From NCBI GenBank assembly GCA_001786575.1, contig MFRW01000003.1:9251-73250 (forward strand): DNA of 64,000 nucleotides, given 5' to 3'. Positions 9,235 to 17,547 of this stretch are shown piece after piece; positions within the stretch are counted from its first letter, which is position 1, and each line of letters starts with the position of its first letter. This DNA comes from Candidatus Moranbacteria bacterium RIFCSPHIGHO2_01_FULL_55_24 (GTDB lineage: Bacteria; Patescibacteria; Paceibacteria; Moranbacterales; UBA1568). The position numbers and the translations under genes are program-made. The notes below the pieces were generated by a model, which was not told the origin of the DNA, made no database searches, and saw nothing but the letters and a program-made list of their open reading frames with translations.

Positions 9235-9690
9235 TTGGCCTCAAACAAGCCTCGTATCCTTAGCCCGCGGGCTCGTCGTGCACTGCAGCAGGAAGCTATC
9301 CAGAAACAAGCGAAACGGACTCAAGCGCTTGCCGATGAAGTCATCGAGTTCATCCAGGAAGGCTGGGGCTTCCATGCGGCTTTCAATCATGCTATCCGGC
9401 GCATACTCGGCAACTACCGCCGCACCAATCATGACGTCGACCTGTATAACGCCTACTTCGGCCGGGTACGGTTCCTGATATCGCAATCGCAGAAGATTTC
9501 TCGACAGGAACTCTCGGAAGCGTTGAAGCGCAAACACTTCACCCCTGCGAACCCGAACTTCGCCCACCCGAACTACGCCACTCCGAAACCTCGGCAAGGC
9601 GCGTTCGACTTCCCCTTCCCGACCGCGGCGCCCATCGTCTTAGACAGGAAGCGTCTCGCCGCCGGCGAACGACCGGAAGATTTCGACTAG
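9235..9690 (+). CDS. hypothetical protein, 151 aa, TTG start
   Basis: Unrecognised basic protein. The first ~100 residues look helical; the C-terminal third is Pro/Asn/Phe-rich (repeated PNFAHPNYATP-like units) and probably disordered. The TTG start is decided by AAAGGAG 7 nt upstream and the consensus promoter before that; no nearby ATG fits. An intrinsic terminator follows at once, so this is a monocistronic unit. Confidence 0.7.
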   Translation: MASNKPRILSPRARRALQQEAIQKQAKRTQALADEVIEFIQEGWGFHAAFNHAIRRILGNYRRTNHDVDLYNAYFGRVRFLISQSQKISRQELSEALKRKHFTPANPNFAHPNYATPKPRQGAFDFPFPTAAPIVLDRKRLAAGERPEDFD

Positions 9691-9724
9691 ACCAGATGCA
9701 CACGTTGCCTCTGGTCTTTTTTTA
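9689..9724 (+). terminator. intrinsic terminator
   Basis: AGACCAGA pairs with TCTGGTCT across a 13-nt loop and is followed by a T run. It overlaps the last stop bases of the preceding gene. Confidence 0.85.
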
Positions 9725-9910
9725 TACAAATTTTTTTATACAAAGAAAAAAGAAAAAGGAGAGGGTTCCGTTGGAATCTCTCTCCTTCAAGTTCGTGCGT
9801 TTTTTCTTCCTGCTACTTAATGTTCTTCTTATTGCCTTTTATCGGCTCCTCCCCGCGCCTCTTGGGCGGGCTCGTGGTCTTGCCGGTCTTCGCCAGCAGA
9901 GACAAATCCG

Positions 9911-10282
9911 TTACGATACCATTTCCGGCATCGGAGTAAATGCCTTGGGGACGAGCTGATGCTTGTCGTCCGTCTGGAACGTCTGGTATTTGACGTCCCG
10001 ATTTTCGAGCGCCAGTCTAGCGAGCTCCGAAAGCTTGATGTCCGAGATCGGATAGACCTTGTGAGGCTTGCCGGCGATGCAATCGAGATGGATCGGCTGA
10101 ACGCCGTTCTGCATGAGGTTCCTGGCGATCCAGGTATGCGCGGATGAACTACAGGGCTTCACATACCATTGCGCGCGCGGCAGCGTCAGCCGATGCTGTT
10201 CATGCAGCGCCCGATTCTTGGGCTTGGCATGGTTCACCTTGGGCTTGTGCTGCGTGCGTGCAACGGCTTTCGACGATAGCAT
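9911..10282 (-). CDS. hypothetical protein, 123 aa
   Basis: No family recognised. A basic N-terminus (KVNHAKPKNRALHEQH) precedes a region with scattered Cys, Trp and His. The frame is open upstream to 10366, but GGGAG lies 6 nt before the ATG at 10282, so I use that start. The ~190 nt between this gene and the terminator at 9689-9724 hold no gene I can support. Confidence 0.55.
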   Translation of the reverse strand: MLSSKAVARTQHKPKVNHAKPKNRALHEQHRLTLPRAQWYVKPCSSSAHTWIARNLMQNGVQPIHLDCIAGKPHKVYPISDIKLSELARLALENRDVKYQTFQTDDKHQLVPKAFTPMPEMVS

Positions 10283-10376
10283 ATCGTTCTCCCTTTCGCT
10301 TTCGCTGGTTTCAGAAGGTACACAAAAACGCCATATGAGCATAGCACACATCGCTGGCACCGTCAACGCTCAAGAC

Positions 10377-11453
10377 CTATTTCCCGCTCCCTACCCCATG
10401 GCTCCGGAAAAAAACGGCTGTTCCGCGCATAAAATCCTCCCAGCGCGGACCGAACTCGTGCCTCTCCCCCGGAAATACCGTCAGCTCGATGTTTTTCCCT
10501 TGCGACTTCAAAAGATCGTATGTCTCCTGCGACCATGCGAGCGGCACGTCCTGGTCGGCCGCCCCATGGTAGATTATGACCGGTGCCGCTATGCGGTCGG
10601 CATATTTCGCGGGCGCGATCGCATCCCAGAAATCCGGATTCTTTTCCGGCGTGCCGTATTTCGTGCTCACCTCATGAGTGACGTCCTCGCGCTCTTTCAT
10701 CCACCGCTCGAAACTGTCGCGATAATCCATACTGACCGGCGCATAGAGGACATAGGCCCGGACAAGATCCGGCCGCACCACCATGATCGTCTCTGCGATG
10801 CCTCCGCCCATCGAGTGCCCCAGCATCCCGATCTCCTCTTTGTTCACCGGGAGGTCGGATGCCCGCACCGCATACACGGCATTCACCACGTCCTCCGCAT
10901 ATCCGAGCCGCTCCTGGATCGGGTCATCCTCCGTCTTGGTCGAGGCCGCATGGTTTCGATAATCCGGGTGGATGACCAGGAACCCTTGGCGTGCCAGGTA
11001 GTCCTGCTCGCGCTTCAGTCCGCGGCCATTGGTATAGATATCGGTATCGATATGGCCGTGATTCAGGATAAGCACAGGCCAGCCGCCGGCAGGCGGCTCT
11101 CCCTTCGGCACAAGCATGATCCCGGAAATGGTCAGCTCGCCGCTTTTGTAAGTGATGAAATATTTGGTATAGGCGCTATTGTTCTCGAGCACTTGCCCGC
11201 GCGTGAGATCGCGCCCATCGAACTGCTTCCGCGCCAGGAGCTCCAGGGCGAACGGCGGCAACTCTCCGTTCTCCGCTTTCTCCGAGACCTGTTTCTCGGC
11301 TTCCTCGGAAAGCTCGCTTGGGACAACACTTTCTTCTGCGCTTTCCGAAACAGTCTTTTCGGCCGCCTGGTCATCCATCGATACCAGAAACCATACCGCG
11401 ATGCCTGCCGCAGCCGCTATCCAGATTCCCAGGATGATCCATGTCCGTTTCAT
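10377..11453 (-). CDS. membrane-anchored alpha/beta hydrolase (S9/acyl-peptidase-like)
   Basis: One N-terminal transmembrane helix (residues ~3-25) is followed by an acidic Glu/Ser-rich linker and an alpha/beta hydrolase domain facing outward. Catalytic elements: LNHGH oxyanion-type motif, nucleophile elbow GHSMGGG (Ser214), Asp302 in ADQDVP and His332 in GERHEF. The fold resembles prolyl-oligopeptidase-like and dienelactone-hydrolase-like esterases; the substrate cannot be told. A longer start at 11468 is possible; the ATG at 11453 places the basic residues normally before the helix. Confidence 0.85.
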   Translation of the reverse strand: MKRTWIILGIWIAAAAGIAVWFLVSMDDQAAEKTVSESAEESVVPSELSEEAEKQVSEKAENGELPPFALELLARKQFDGRDLTRGQVLENNSAYTKYFITYKSGELTISGIMLVPKGEPPAGGWPVLILNHGHIDTDIYTNGRGLKREQDYLARQGFLVIHPDYRNHAASTKTEDDPIQERLGYAEDVVNAVYAVRASDLPVNKEEIGMLGHSMGGGIAETIMVVRPDLVRAYVLYAPVSMDYRDSFERWMKEREDVTHEVSTKYGTPEKNPDFWDAIAPAKYADRIAAPVIIYHGAADQDVPLAWSQETYDLLKSQGKNIELTVFPGERHEFGPRWEDFMRGTAVFFRSHGVGSGK

Positions 11454-11765
11454 AGCGATGGTTTGCAAAGAATACCTTCAGTCTTTCCAGTATACCAAGA
11501 TGTGAAAACGGTTTCAAAAGACCCTATTTGACAGGGGTGGTATACTGGATATGAAAGCCTTCAGAATGGCGGATGAAAGAGTGACGACTCTTAAACATTG
11601 GAACCCACCTGGATAAACAGGGAAAAAATATTTTTTCCGACACTATTATTTTTGGGACCCGCCAGCAACGCTCACGCGTAGCTTGTGCGGGCTGGTCCAG
11701 ACCCATCCGCCTGCATTGAGGGCTTTTTAGTTTGCCTGAATATCTTTCCGCAACTTTTTTGGATA
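11454..11765. other. intergenic region without recognisable gene
   Basis: Roughly 310 nt with no supported coding frame. It holds a TATACT box at 11541-11546 (+) without a matching -35 and an imperfect GC-rich inverted repeat around 11656-11696 followed downstream by a short T run (11721-11729). A small plus-strand RNA is possible but not established. Confidence 0.35.
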
Positions 11766-11802
11766 AAGAAAAACCTGCGCTCCGTGTTACGGAAAGCGCA
11801 GG
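11766..11802 (-). terminator. intrinsic terminator of the Nudix gene
   Basis: On the minus strand CCTGCGCT...AGCGCAGG, with an inner CCGT/ACGG pairing, ends in TTTTTCTTT. It lies 8 nt after the stop of the Nudix gene. Confidence 0.85.
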
Positions 11803-11809
11803 CTTTGAG

Positions 11810-12364
11810 TCAAAACTGGTACGACATCATGACGCCGCGGCCCTTGAGCTGGATTTTCGATTCGGCGACCATCTCGCGCTGGCCCGGACCATGGTAGAGC
11901 GAGGCCTGAACGGGGACTCCCTCGAAAATATGCGAGAGCCATACCTGGTCGCTCGGGATCATTTCTTCGAACGGCAGAAGTCTCTGATCGAACCAATATC
12001 CTTCTCCCATCTCCTGCGATTCCGGAACGGCGATCAGATCCTCTATCTCGGCCACCAGGACATGCACGTGCCATACATTCTGCAAAACGCCGGCCTCGTC
12101 AAAATTGTAGGACTTGAGGATGCCCATGCGGCAAAGCCTCTGCCATACGACTGCTGTTCCCGCACTTTCCTCCTGCCATTCGCGGAAAAAGGCTTCCGGG
12201 CAATTCTCGCCGTCTCCCATCTTGCCGCCATAGCCGTTCCAGAGCCCTTTGCCGATCTTGTCTTTCTTCCTGGCCAAGAGCACTTTCGAGCCATGCGTCG
12301 GGAATCCGAGCACGGCATGGTAGCTCGGTACGCTGTACTCATCGAGCACTGTCACATCAATCAT
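11810..12364 (-). CDS. Nudix hydrolase (MutT/MTH1-like)
   Basis: The Nudix box is GGKMGDGE-x7-REWQEES (about residues 46-68); the glycine that normally follows EES is Ala here, a small deviation. The GYGGKM approach and following Trp/Asp-rich strands resemble MTH1-type 8-oxo-dGTP diphosphatases, so nucleotide-pool cleaning or another nucleoside-diphosphate substrate is likely. AGGAGG at 12370-12375 is 5 nt from the ATG at 12364 and only 2 nt from the ATG at 12367, which favours 12364. Confidence 0.85.
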   Translation of the reverse strand: MIDVTVLDEYSVPSYHAVLGFPTHGSKVLLARKKDKIGKGLWNGYGGKMGDGENCPEAFFREWQEESAGTAVVWQRLCRMGILKSYNFDEAGVLQNVWHVHVLVAEIEDLIAVPESQEMGEGYWFDQRLLPFEEMIPSDQVWLSHIFEGVPVQASLYHGPGQREMVAESKIQLKGRGVMMSYQF

Positions 12365-12490
12365 CATTTCCTCCTATAGAATTCTCGTGTTTCGGAAAGA
12401 ACATCCCTCCTAGGACTTGCCGCAAGAGTAGGGAAAAATCGGCCATCCGTCAAATGAGGGCCTGGATAAGCGAGGAAGAGGATCGGCCTT

Positions 12491-12898
12491 TCACTCGCCG
12501 CGCTCTCCGGCGACCTGGAAATTGAAGTAGACGTTCATGAAATAATTCCATAAGCCCGTCACCGTCGCCACCGCCAAGCGGGCCAAGACATAGCCGACTC
12601 CGAGCCGCTCTACCAGCACATACATGAGGCCGGTCACCAAGAGTACCCCTACGCCGCCGATGAGCAGGAAGTTCGCGTAGGTGATCGGTGCGGATTTTTT
12701 TGTCTCGGAAAAGATGAAGCGGCGCGCCAGGAAGTGGTTCAGCGTCGTGGCTATGAGGAAAGACACGGTCGCAGAGAAAAGATAGTGCCAGCCGAAAAAG
12801 TCCGTGAGGGTATAGAGAAGCGCAAGATCGAAGAGGAGCGTGGATGCGCCAGTCAGGGAATATTTGAAGAATCGTACGATCGCCTTTCTCTCAAGCAT
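12491..12898 (-). CDS. GtrA-family membrane protein
   Basis: Four transmembrane helices in 135 residues, with the GtrA hallmarks: F.KYSLTGAS.LLFD near the N-terminus, TTLNHFLARRFIF after helix two, and a C-terminal WNYFMNVYFNF. GtrA proteins are associated with moving polyprenyl-linked sugars across the membrane or with cell-wall glycosylation. Located between the DUF167 gene (3 nt upstream) and the Nudix gene. Confidence 0.88.
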   Translation of the reverse strand: MLERKAIVRFFKYSLTGASTLLFDLALLYTLTDFFGWHYLFSATVSFLIATTLNHFLARRFIFSETKKSAPITYANFLLIGGVGVLLVTGLMYVLVERLGVGYVLARLAVATVTGLWNYFMNVYFNFQVAGERGE

Positions 12899-12901
12899 AC
12901 T

Positions 12902-13120
12902 TTATACGCAGTCGAACACCTTGCTTCTGCCGCTGGCTCCGCTCCGGAGCGTGAGGCGCGACGGCGCAATGCTCAAGTGCCGTGCCAGCGCCTTGGCAAT
13001 CGCTTTATTCGCCTTCCCCTCGAGGGGTGCAGCCTTCACGGAAACTTTGAAGTGCGTCTCGTCTACTTCCTCTACCCGCTCTTCGCGGGCATTCGTTTTG
13101 GCGGTGACGAACAGCTTCAT
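12902..13120 (-). CDS. DUF167 (YggU) family protein
   Basis: The 72 residues match the compact YggU fold: V.AKTNAREE...F.V.VKAAPLEGKANKAIAK.LA..L...PS...L.SG..GR.K. Function is unknown in the family. It lies 15 nt after the SDR gene and 3 nt before the GtrA gene on the minus strand. Confidence 0.85.
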   Translation of the reverse strand: MKLFVTAKTNAREERVEEVDETHFKVSVKAAPLEGKANKAIAKALARHLSIAPSRLTLRSGASGRSKVFDCV

Positions 13121-13135
13121 GCTTCTTTGCGGGAT

Positions 13136-13879
13136 TTAGCGGAGCGTCCAGCCGCCATCCACCACCAGGACCTGCCCGGTGATGTAGCTCGCCTTCTCCG
13201 AAGCGAGGAAGACCACCGCATTCGCGATATCTTCCGGCACGCCCTGCCGATTGAGCGGAATCATCGCGAGCGTCTGCTCCCGGGCCTTGGGATCCAAATT
13301 CATTTGGCTTGCCCCCGGCGTATCGATGGCCCCCGGCGCCACCGCGTTCACCGTAATCTTCCGCGGCGCGAGCTCCAGCGCGAGTCCCCGCGTCAAGCCG
13401 TTCATCCCGGCCTTGGAGGCCGAGTAGTGCACGAGACTCTGGAAGCCGATCAAGGAAGCGATGGAGGAGATACTGATGATCCTTCCCCCTTCCGACAACG
13501 CCTTGTCCGCCTCGTGCGACATGAGGAAGATGCTCTTCAAGTTCACATCCAATACCTTGTCCCAGTCCGCCTCCTGCATATCGGCGAACGGTACGAACGG
13601 ATAGATGCCGGCATTGTTGACCACGATATCCACCTTGCCGAAGGCTTCGATGGTCCGCTGGAAGAGCGCCGCCACTTCCGTTGCGGAAGACACGTCGCAT
13701 CGCACCGCGAGCGCCTTCACGCCCAATGCTTCCAGTTCGCTGACTGTTTCCTGGCAGCCGGTCTCATTCACATCCGCCACAGCCACCTGGCAGCCCTCGC
13801 GAGCCAGAGCCAGCGCGATCCCCTTGCCGATCCCCTGCCACGCCCCCGTCACGATGGCTACTTTGTCTTGCAAAAGCAT
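13136..13879 (-). CDS. short-chain dehydrogenase/reductase (FabG-like)
   Basis: Classical SDR of 247 aa: cofactor loop TGAWQGIGKG (residues ~11-20), NNAG motif, catalytic Ser in SSIAS and YSASK (Tyr-xxx-Lys), and the C-terminal ITGQVLVVDGGW. A DVNE after strand two suggests NAD(H) rather than NADP(H). The frame is open to 13927; the ATG at 13879 fits the family start. Substrate unclear; no fatty-acid genes are nearby. Confidence 0.85.
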   Translation of the reverse strand: MLLQDKVAIVTGAWQGIGKGIALALAREGCQVAVADVNETGCQETVSELEALGVKALAVRCDVSSATEVAALFQRTIEAFGKVDIVVNNAGIYPFVPFADMQEADWDKVLDVNLKSIFLMSHEADKALSEGGRIISISSIASLIGFQSLVHYSASKAGMNGLTRGLALELAPRKITVNAVAPGAIDTPGASQMNLDPKAREQTLAMIPLNRQGVPEDIANAVVFLASEKASYITGQVLVVDGGWTLR

Positions 13880-13968
13880 ATTTTTAGTATTAATATTTCT
13901 CCCTTTATTATACACCCATCCGGCCATATCGGGTGCTATACTGGAAGCGTACCCGTAATATCTTACCT

Positions 13969-14241
13969 ATGGAACAATTCGAATTCACGTTTTCCCCGGA
14001 AACCGAGGAGGAAGCCATCAAGCAGGAAAAATCACAAGAGCCGGATCTGGAATCCAAGACAGAAGAAGAGCTCTCCGCTCTCTACCAGGAAAAAGTAGGG
14101 ATCAACCCGAGCCTCCGCGGCTTTGATCGGGAGACCCTGGAAGCCGGCATCAAAGACCCGGAAAAGGAAGCGGAACGCCTCCGCAACCTCGAAGCCGAGG
14201 AAAACCGTTCCGACCTCCTCACCGACTCCCGCCGCGGGTAG
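13969..14241 (+). CDS. small acidic hypothetical protein, 90 aa
   Basis: Glu-rich, probably helical or disordered, no recognised domain. The preferred start is ATG 13969; an upstream in-frame start at 13933 would read through a TATACT box. Followed by a strong terminator at 14262, so it is its own unit, divergent from the SDR gene. Confidence 0.55.
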   Translation: MEQFEFTFSPETEEEAIKQEKSQEPDLESKTEEELSALYQEKVGINPSLRGFDRETLEAGIKDPEKEAERLRNLEAEENRSDLLTDSRRG

Positions 14242-14261
14242 AGGCCTCAAAAAGTGATCAT

Positions 14262-14296
14262 AAAAATCTACCCTTTGCAGGTAGATTTTTATTTTT
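14262..14296 (+). terminator. intrinsic terminator
   Basis: AAAAATCTACC pairs perfectly with GGTAGATTTTT around a 7-nt loop and is followed by ATTTTT. It insulates the downstream methyltransferase gene. Confidence 0.85.
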
Positions 14297-14324
14297 AGAC
14301 TTTCTATTTATTTTCTATTATACT
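14296..14324 (+). promoter_or_regulatory. promoter with two direct TTTCTATT repeats
   Basis: TAGACT, 17-nt spacer, TATACT. The spacer contains TTTCTATT twice (14301-14308 and 14312-14319), 11 nt apart, i.e. one helical turn. Such half-sites between -35 and -10 are a plausible operator for the DNA-binding domain fused to the methyltransferase encoded next. The operator role is inference. Confidence 0.6.
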
Positions 14325-14356
14325 GAAAGAAAAGAAGAGTGATTCAAAATAAAATT

Positions 14357-15433
14357 ATGATCACCAAACGACAAAAAGAGGTTCTGGACTTTATCGGTAG
14401 TTATACCGACCGAAAAGGTTACGCCCCTGCCCTTGATGAAATACGTCAGAAATTCAAGCTCGCCTCTGTTTCTACCGCTCATTTTCATATCTCCAAACTG
14501 CGGGATTTAGGATATTTGGAAAAAGAAGAGAATAAACCGCGAGCGATAGCCGTGGTAGATACTTCCACAAAAAGTCTTCCCCTCATTAAAAATATTCCAC
14601 TTAGAAAGGGACGACCCCCTCTCTCTTCTAAAAAATCTATAGAGGCATTCCGCGATAAAATCATCGAAGGTGACTGTTTGGATGTGATGCAGCATATCCC
14701 TTCCAAATCCATAGATATGATCCTCTGTGATCTTCCCTATGGGACAACCCAGAATCATTGGGACAGTACCATTCCCCTGGATCAACTCTGGGATCATTAT
14801 GAGAGGATCATCAAAGACAACGGGGCTATAGTATTGACTGGTCATGGATTGTTTACAGCCCAACTCATGCTCTCAAATCCGAAACTCTTCAAATACAAGT
14901 TGACTTGGGTAAAATCAAAATCGACCAATTTCCTGAATGCCAAGAAGCAGCCGCTCCGAAAACACGAAGATGTTTGCATTTTCTACAAGAACCAGCCCGT
15001 TTACAATCCCCAGATGAGTACTGGAGAACCCTATAATAAGGGTTTCAGAAAAGACCAGCTCACCGGCAGTTATGGAGACTTCAAAACAGTAGAGGTGAAA
15101 AGCAATGGAGAGCGCTACCCCACCGATGTCATTTATTTCAAGACTGCCGAGAGCGAAGGTGAGGTGATGCATCCGACACAAAAACCTGTCGAGCTTGGCC
15201 GTTACTTAATCCGCACTTTTACGAAAAAAGGCGGTATCGTTCTCGATAACACTTGCGGAAGCGGGAGCTTCTTGGTTTCAGCAATCCTCGAAGGACGCAG
15301 TTTCATCGGCATCGAGAAGAATGAGGAAGTATACCTTCACCGAAAAGAGCGCGTGGACTATATCGACGTCTGTAAAAAAAGAATCACCGCTGCAAGAAAA
15401 CAGTTCAAAAGTCTAGATAATTCCCTTCTTTAA
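14357..15433 (+). CDS. LexA-type winged-helix domain fused to class-beta DNA methyltransferase
   Basis: Residues 1-64 match the LexA N-terminal DNA-binding domain (MITKRQKEVLDFI...KGYAPALDEI...S.STAHFHISKLRDLGYLEKEENKPRAI). Residues ~72-96 (SLPLIKNIPLRKGRPPL) look like a decayed LexA cleavage-site region. From ~100 on it is an N6-adenine/N4-cytosine methyltransferase of class-beta order: motif IV DLPY (125-128) first, HPTQKPVEL (272-280), then the SAM-binding NTCGSGSF (298-305). It probably methylates DNA and represses its own promoter. A GTG at 14339 is an alternative start. The gene is AT-richer than its neighbours and overlaps the convergent nuclease-like gene by 4 bp. Confidence 0.85.
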   Translation: MITKRQKEVLDFIGSYTDRKGYAPALDEIRQKFKLASVSTAHFHISKLRDLGYLEKEENKPRAIAVVDTSTKSLPLIKNIPLRKGRPPLSSKKSIEAFRDKIIEGDCLDVMQHIPSKSIDMILCDLPYGTTQNHWDSTIPLDQLWDHYERIIKDNGAIVLTGHGLFTAQLMLSNPKLFKYKLTWVKSKSTNFLNAKKQPLRKHEDVCIFYKNQPVYNPQMSTGEPYNKGFRKDQLTGSYGDFKTVEVKSNGERYPTDVIYFKTAESEGEVMHPTQKPVELGRYLIRTFTKKGGIVLDNTCGSGSFLVSAILEGRSFIGIEKNEEVYLHRKERVDYIDVCKKRITAARKQFKSLDNSLL

Positions 15434-16347
15434 ATTCCATCAAAAAGCTCTTCCGTGAAAAGAGCTCTTGCTCGATTCATCTCTGATTCCGAAAGCTCTC
15501 CTTTCTCCTCGAGCCACTTCAGGAGATGGAAATACTGGTTCGGATGCAGGATAGGCTTTACCGTTTTTTCAAGGCCAGTTTGTTGCTTTACAAAGTCTAG
15601 ATGCTTTTCAGAAAGCACGCCTCTGCCGATAAGGTCATAAGCGATACGCATAGCATCGACAGAAGTGAGGTTCAGATCGCCTTTCCGACTCTTATCCTGT
15701 TCGACATCTGCCTGCTCTATCGACAGAAGATCTCGTATCCCTGCCAGACCATTCAGGTTACGATTGTAGAATTCTATCTCTTGGCCGCGATACGTAAACC
15801 ATGTCCTGCCCTGCTCCGTCAGCGATCCTCGAGAAAGATACACCCCCTCGCGAGCTACTCGTTCCTTAGAAACCCAGCCGCAGATATAGAGCGTCCATTT
15901 TCTCTGGCGAGAGGTACCGGGGAGCTCCCGACTACTCGGAGTCTCCAGGTGCGTCATGAGATAAATGTCCGTATCCAGATTTTCAGCATGAATTTGGCGG
16001 GCGAAAAAATTGTGCTTCGCTTCGCGCGCAATACCGTCACTACTTTCATATTCTTCCTGAAACGGCAGTGCTCCACCGCGACACTTCACATCCAGCTTCA
16101 CGCCAGAGGGCAAGAGAATATCATATCCCAGAGGATGGTCCCCTGGATTGATTTCCGACATTCCCAGCTGATTCCGGATAACCATTTCTGCCAAGGCGCC
16201 AAAGCCTTGTTCGTCCTTGCTCCCGCGTTCCGCGCCAGTCTTATTCTGATTCGCTGCAAGATATTCTGCTGCTTGCTGCCTCAAGCGGAAACCTTCTTCA
16301 TCCGCAAGTTTTATAATGATCGGCTTTGGCAGATGATAGGTATACAT
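15430..16347 (-). CDS. putative type II restriction endonuclease, PD-(D/E)XK fold
   Basis: No named family recognised. The N-terminal third shows a PD-(D/E)XK layout: Glu54 in the helix ALAEMVIRNQL, Asp76 in GYDILLP, and Asp86-Val-Lys88 in KLDVKCRG. The following strands (DTDIYLMTHLETP, KWTLYICGWVSKER) resemble those of restriction-endonuclease-like proteins. The last ~100 residues are helical and could recognise DNA. Convergent with and overlapping the methyltransferase gene by 4 bp, and similarly AT-rich, which supports a restriction-modification pair. Cleavage activity and site are unknown. Confidence 0.65.
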   Translation of the reverse strand: MYTYHLPKPIIIKLADEEGFRLRQQAAEYLAANQNKTGAERGSKDEQGFGALAEMVIRNQLGMSEINPGDHPLGYDILLPSGVKLDVKCRGGALPFQEEYESSDGIAREAKHNFFARQIHAENLDTDIYLMTHLETPSSRELPGTSRQRKWTLYICGWVSKERVAREGVYLSRGSLTEQGRTWFTYRGQEIEFYNRNLNGLAGIRDLLSIEQADVEQDKSRKGDLNLTSVDAMRIAYDLIGRGVLSEKHLDFVKQQTGLEKTVKPILHPNQYFHLLKWLEEKGELSESEMNRARALFTEELFDGI

Positions 16348-16422
16348 AGCACGTTCAGGAAAAGAAATTCAGAATTGATTTTCAGAATTTTCGATAAATT
16401 CTCTCTTCGCCTTTATCGGAGC

Positions 16423-16785
16423 TTAGTGCGTATCGTCCGCCTTGGTGGCGTGGATGGTGCCGGGAGCGTGCTCTGGCGGGGCGTAGATGGTGTAGAGCTT
16501 GAGCGCTTCGCTTCCCGTGTTTATCACGTTGTGCTCCGTACCGGCCGGTACGATAGCGGCATCGCCGTCTTTGAGGACGGTTTCCTCCCCATCCATGATT
16601 ATCTTGCACTCGCCTTCCTCGATCCGGAAGAACTGATCATGGGTATCATGTGCCTCCAAGCCGATCTCTTCGCCCGGCTGGAGCGCCATGACAACCAGCT
16701 GCATATTCGGCCCGGTATAGATGACTTCGCGATAATTCGCGTTGTCCTCGGTGATTTTCTCTATATTGCCTGTGTAGCCTTTCAT
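16423..16785 (-). CDS. cupin-domain protein
   Basis: A single cupin barrel of 120 aa: motif 1 G.EIGLEAHDTHDQFFRIEEG (metal ligands two His and Glu) and motif 2 DAAIVPAGTEHNVINTG. Small stand-alone cupins of this type are often annotated as mannose-6-phosphate isomerase-like or as sugar/oxygen-binding, but the activity cannot be read. A GTG at 16821 is in frame but lies inside the TATACT box at 16813-16818; ATG 16785 is preferred. Confidence 0.85.
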   Translation of the reverse strand: MKGYTGNIEKITEDNANYREVIYTGPNMQLVVMALQPGEEIGLEAHDTHDQFFRIEEGECKIIMDGEETVLKDGDAAIVPAGTEHNVINTGSEALKLYTIYAPPEHAPGTIHATKADDTH

Positions 16786-16870
16786 ACGTTTGACGTTATG
16801 AATTACGCCTCCAGTATACACCGAAAATCTCTTGAGGGCTTGCGGCTGTTGGAATACCCTTTTTTGCCCT

Positions 16871-17449
16871 TCAGACGAGCTTCAGTTTCTTGCGGCGTTC
16901 CCGGTAATCCGGAATAGTCTTCCCCATCAGGCTCCAGAACTTGGGCGAATGGTTGAACTCCTCCAGATGGCAGAGCTCGTGGACGATGATGTAATCGGCA
17001 AGCTCCGGCGGCAGGAAGGCGATCCGATAGTTGAAGTTCACATTCCCCTTCTTGGAGCAGCTCCCCCAGCGGCTCTTCTGGTCGCGGATCGTCACCCGAT
17101 TCCAGGAGAACCCGTAGCTCCGGTTGAAATGCTCGAGGCGGGCCGCTGCCAGAACGGAGGCCTCTTCCCTGACTGCCAGGAAATCAGTCCGCGTGCCGCT
17201 CGCCAGGATGCTCTTGGGCATGGCGTCGACCTTCTGTTTGGTGTGATAGATCCACTCGGCCCGGGATTGGACGAAGGCTATGAGCACGCTTTCGCGCGCG
17301 GTCTTGGGGGCCGAGAGGACCAGGCGCCCGTCGGCGAAGAATTGGAGACGCAAAGCCCGAGCCCCATGGCGGCGGCGCACGGCATAGGCGAAGCTGTTCC
17401 CGTCGGGGAGGTAGACTGTCGGGATGCGTCTGTCTTTGCGGAGCGGCAT
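16871..17449 (-). CDS. YgjP-type zinc metalloprotease (DUF45/SprT-like)
   Basis: The C-terminal half has the family zinc site VHELCHLEEFNHSPKFW (HExxH with a third ligand in NHS.KFW) and RWGSCSKKGNVNFNYRIAFLPPELADYI just before it. The first ~70 residues form the usual beta-rich YgjP N-terminus. Length 192 aa is slightly short (typical 220-240). Function in the family is poorly known. Stand-alone on the minus strand. Confidence 0.88.
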   Translation of the reverse strand: MPLRKDRRIPTVYLPDGNSFAYAVRRRHGARALRLQFFADGRLVLSAPKTARESVLIAFVQSRAEWIYHTKQKVDAMPKSILASGTRTDFLAVREEASVLAAARLEHFNRSYGFSWNRVTIRDQKSRWGSCSKKGNVNFNYRIAFLPPELADYIIVHELCHLEEFNHSPKFWSLMGKTIPDYRERRKKLKLV

Positions 17450-17547
17450 ACGGAAGAAGATGAATGAGCCCCACTAGGATAGCAGAGATTCGACCCTTGT
17501 TACAGAGAAAAATGGACGCGCCGCGGAAAATTCCGTAGACTGGACAT

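Noticed and set aside
11528..11546. Promoter TTGACA...TATACT
   Set aside because: The spacing is only 7 nt, too short for a sigma-70 promoter.
11524..11706. Coding gene in the 11.5-11.7 kb gap
   Set aside because: The open frame has no ribosome site, biased codon use or recognisable sequence.
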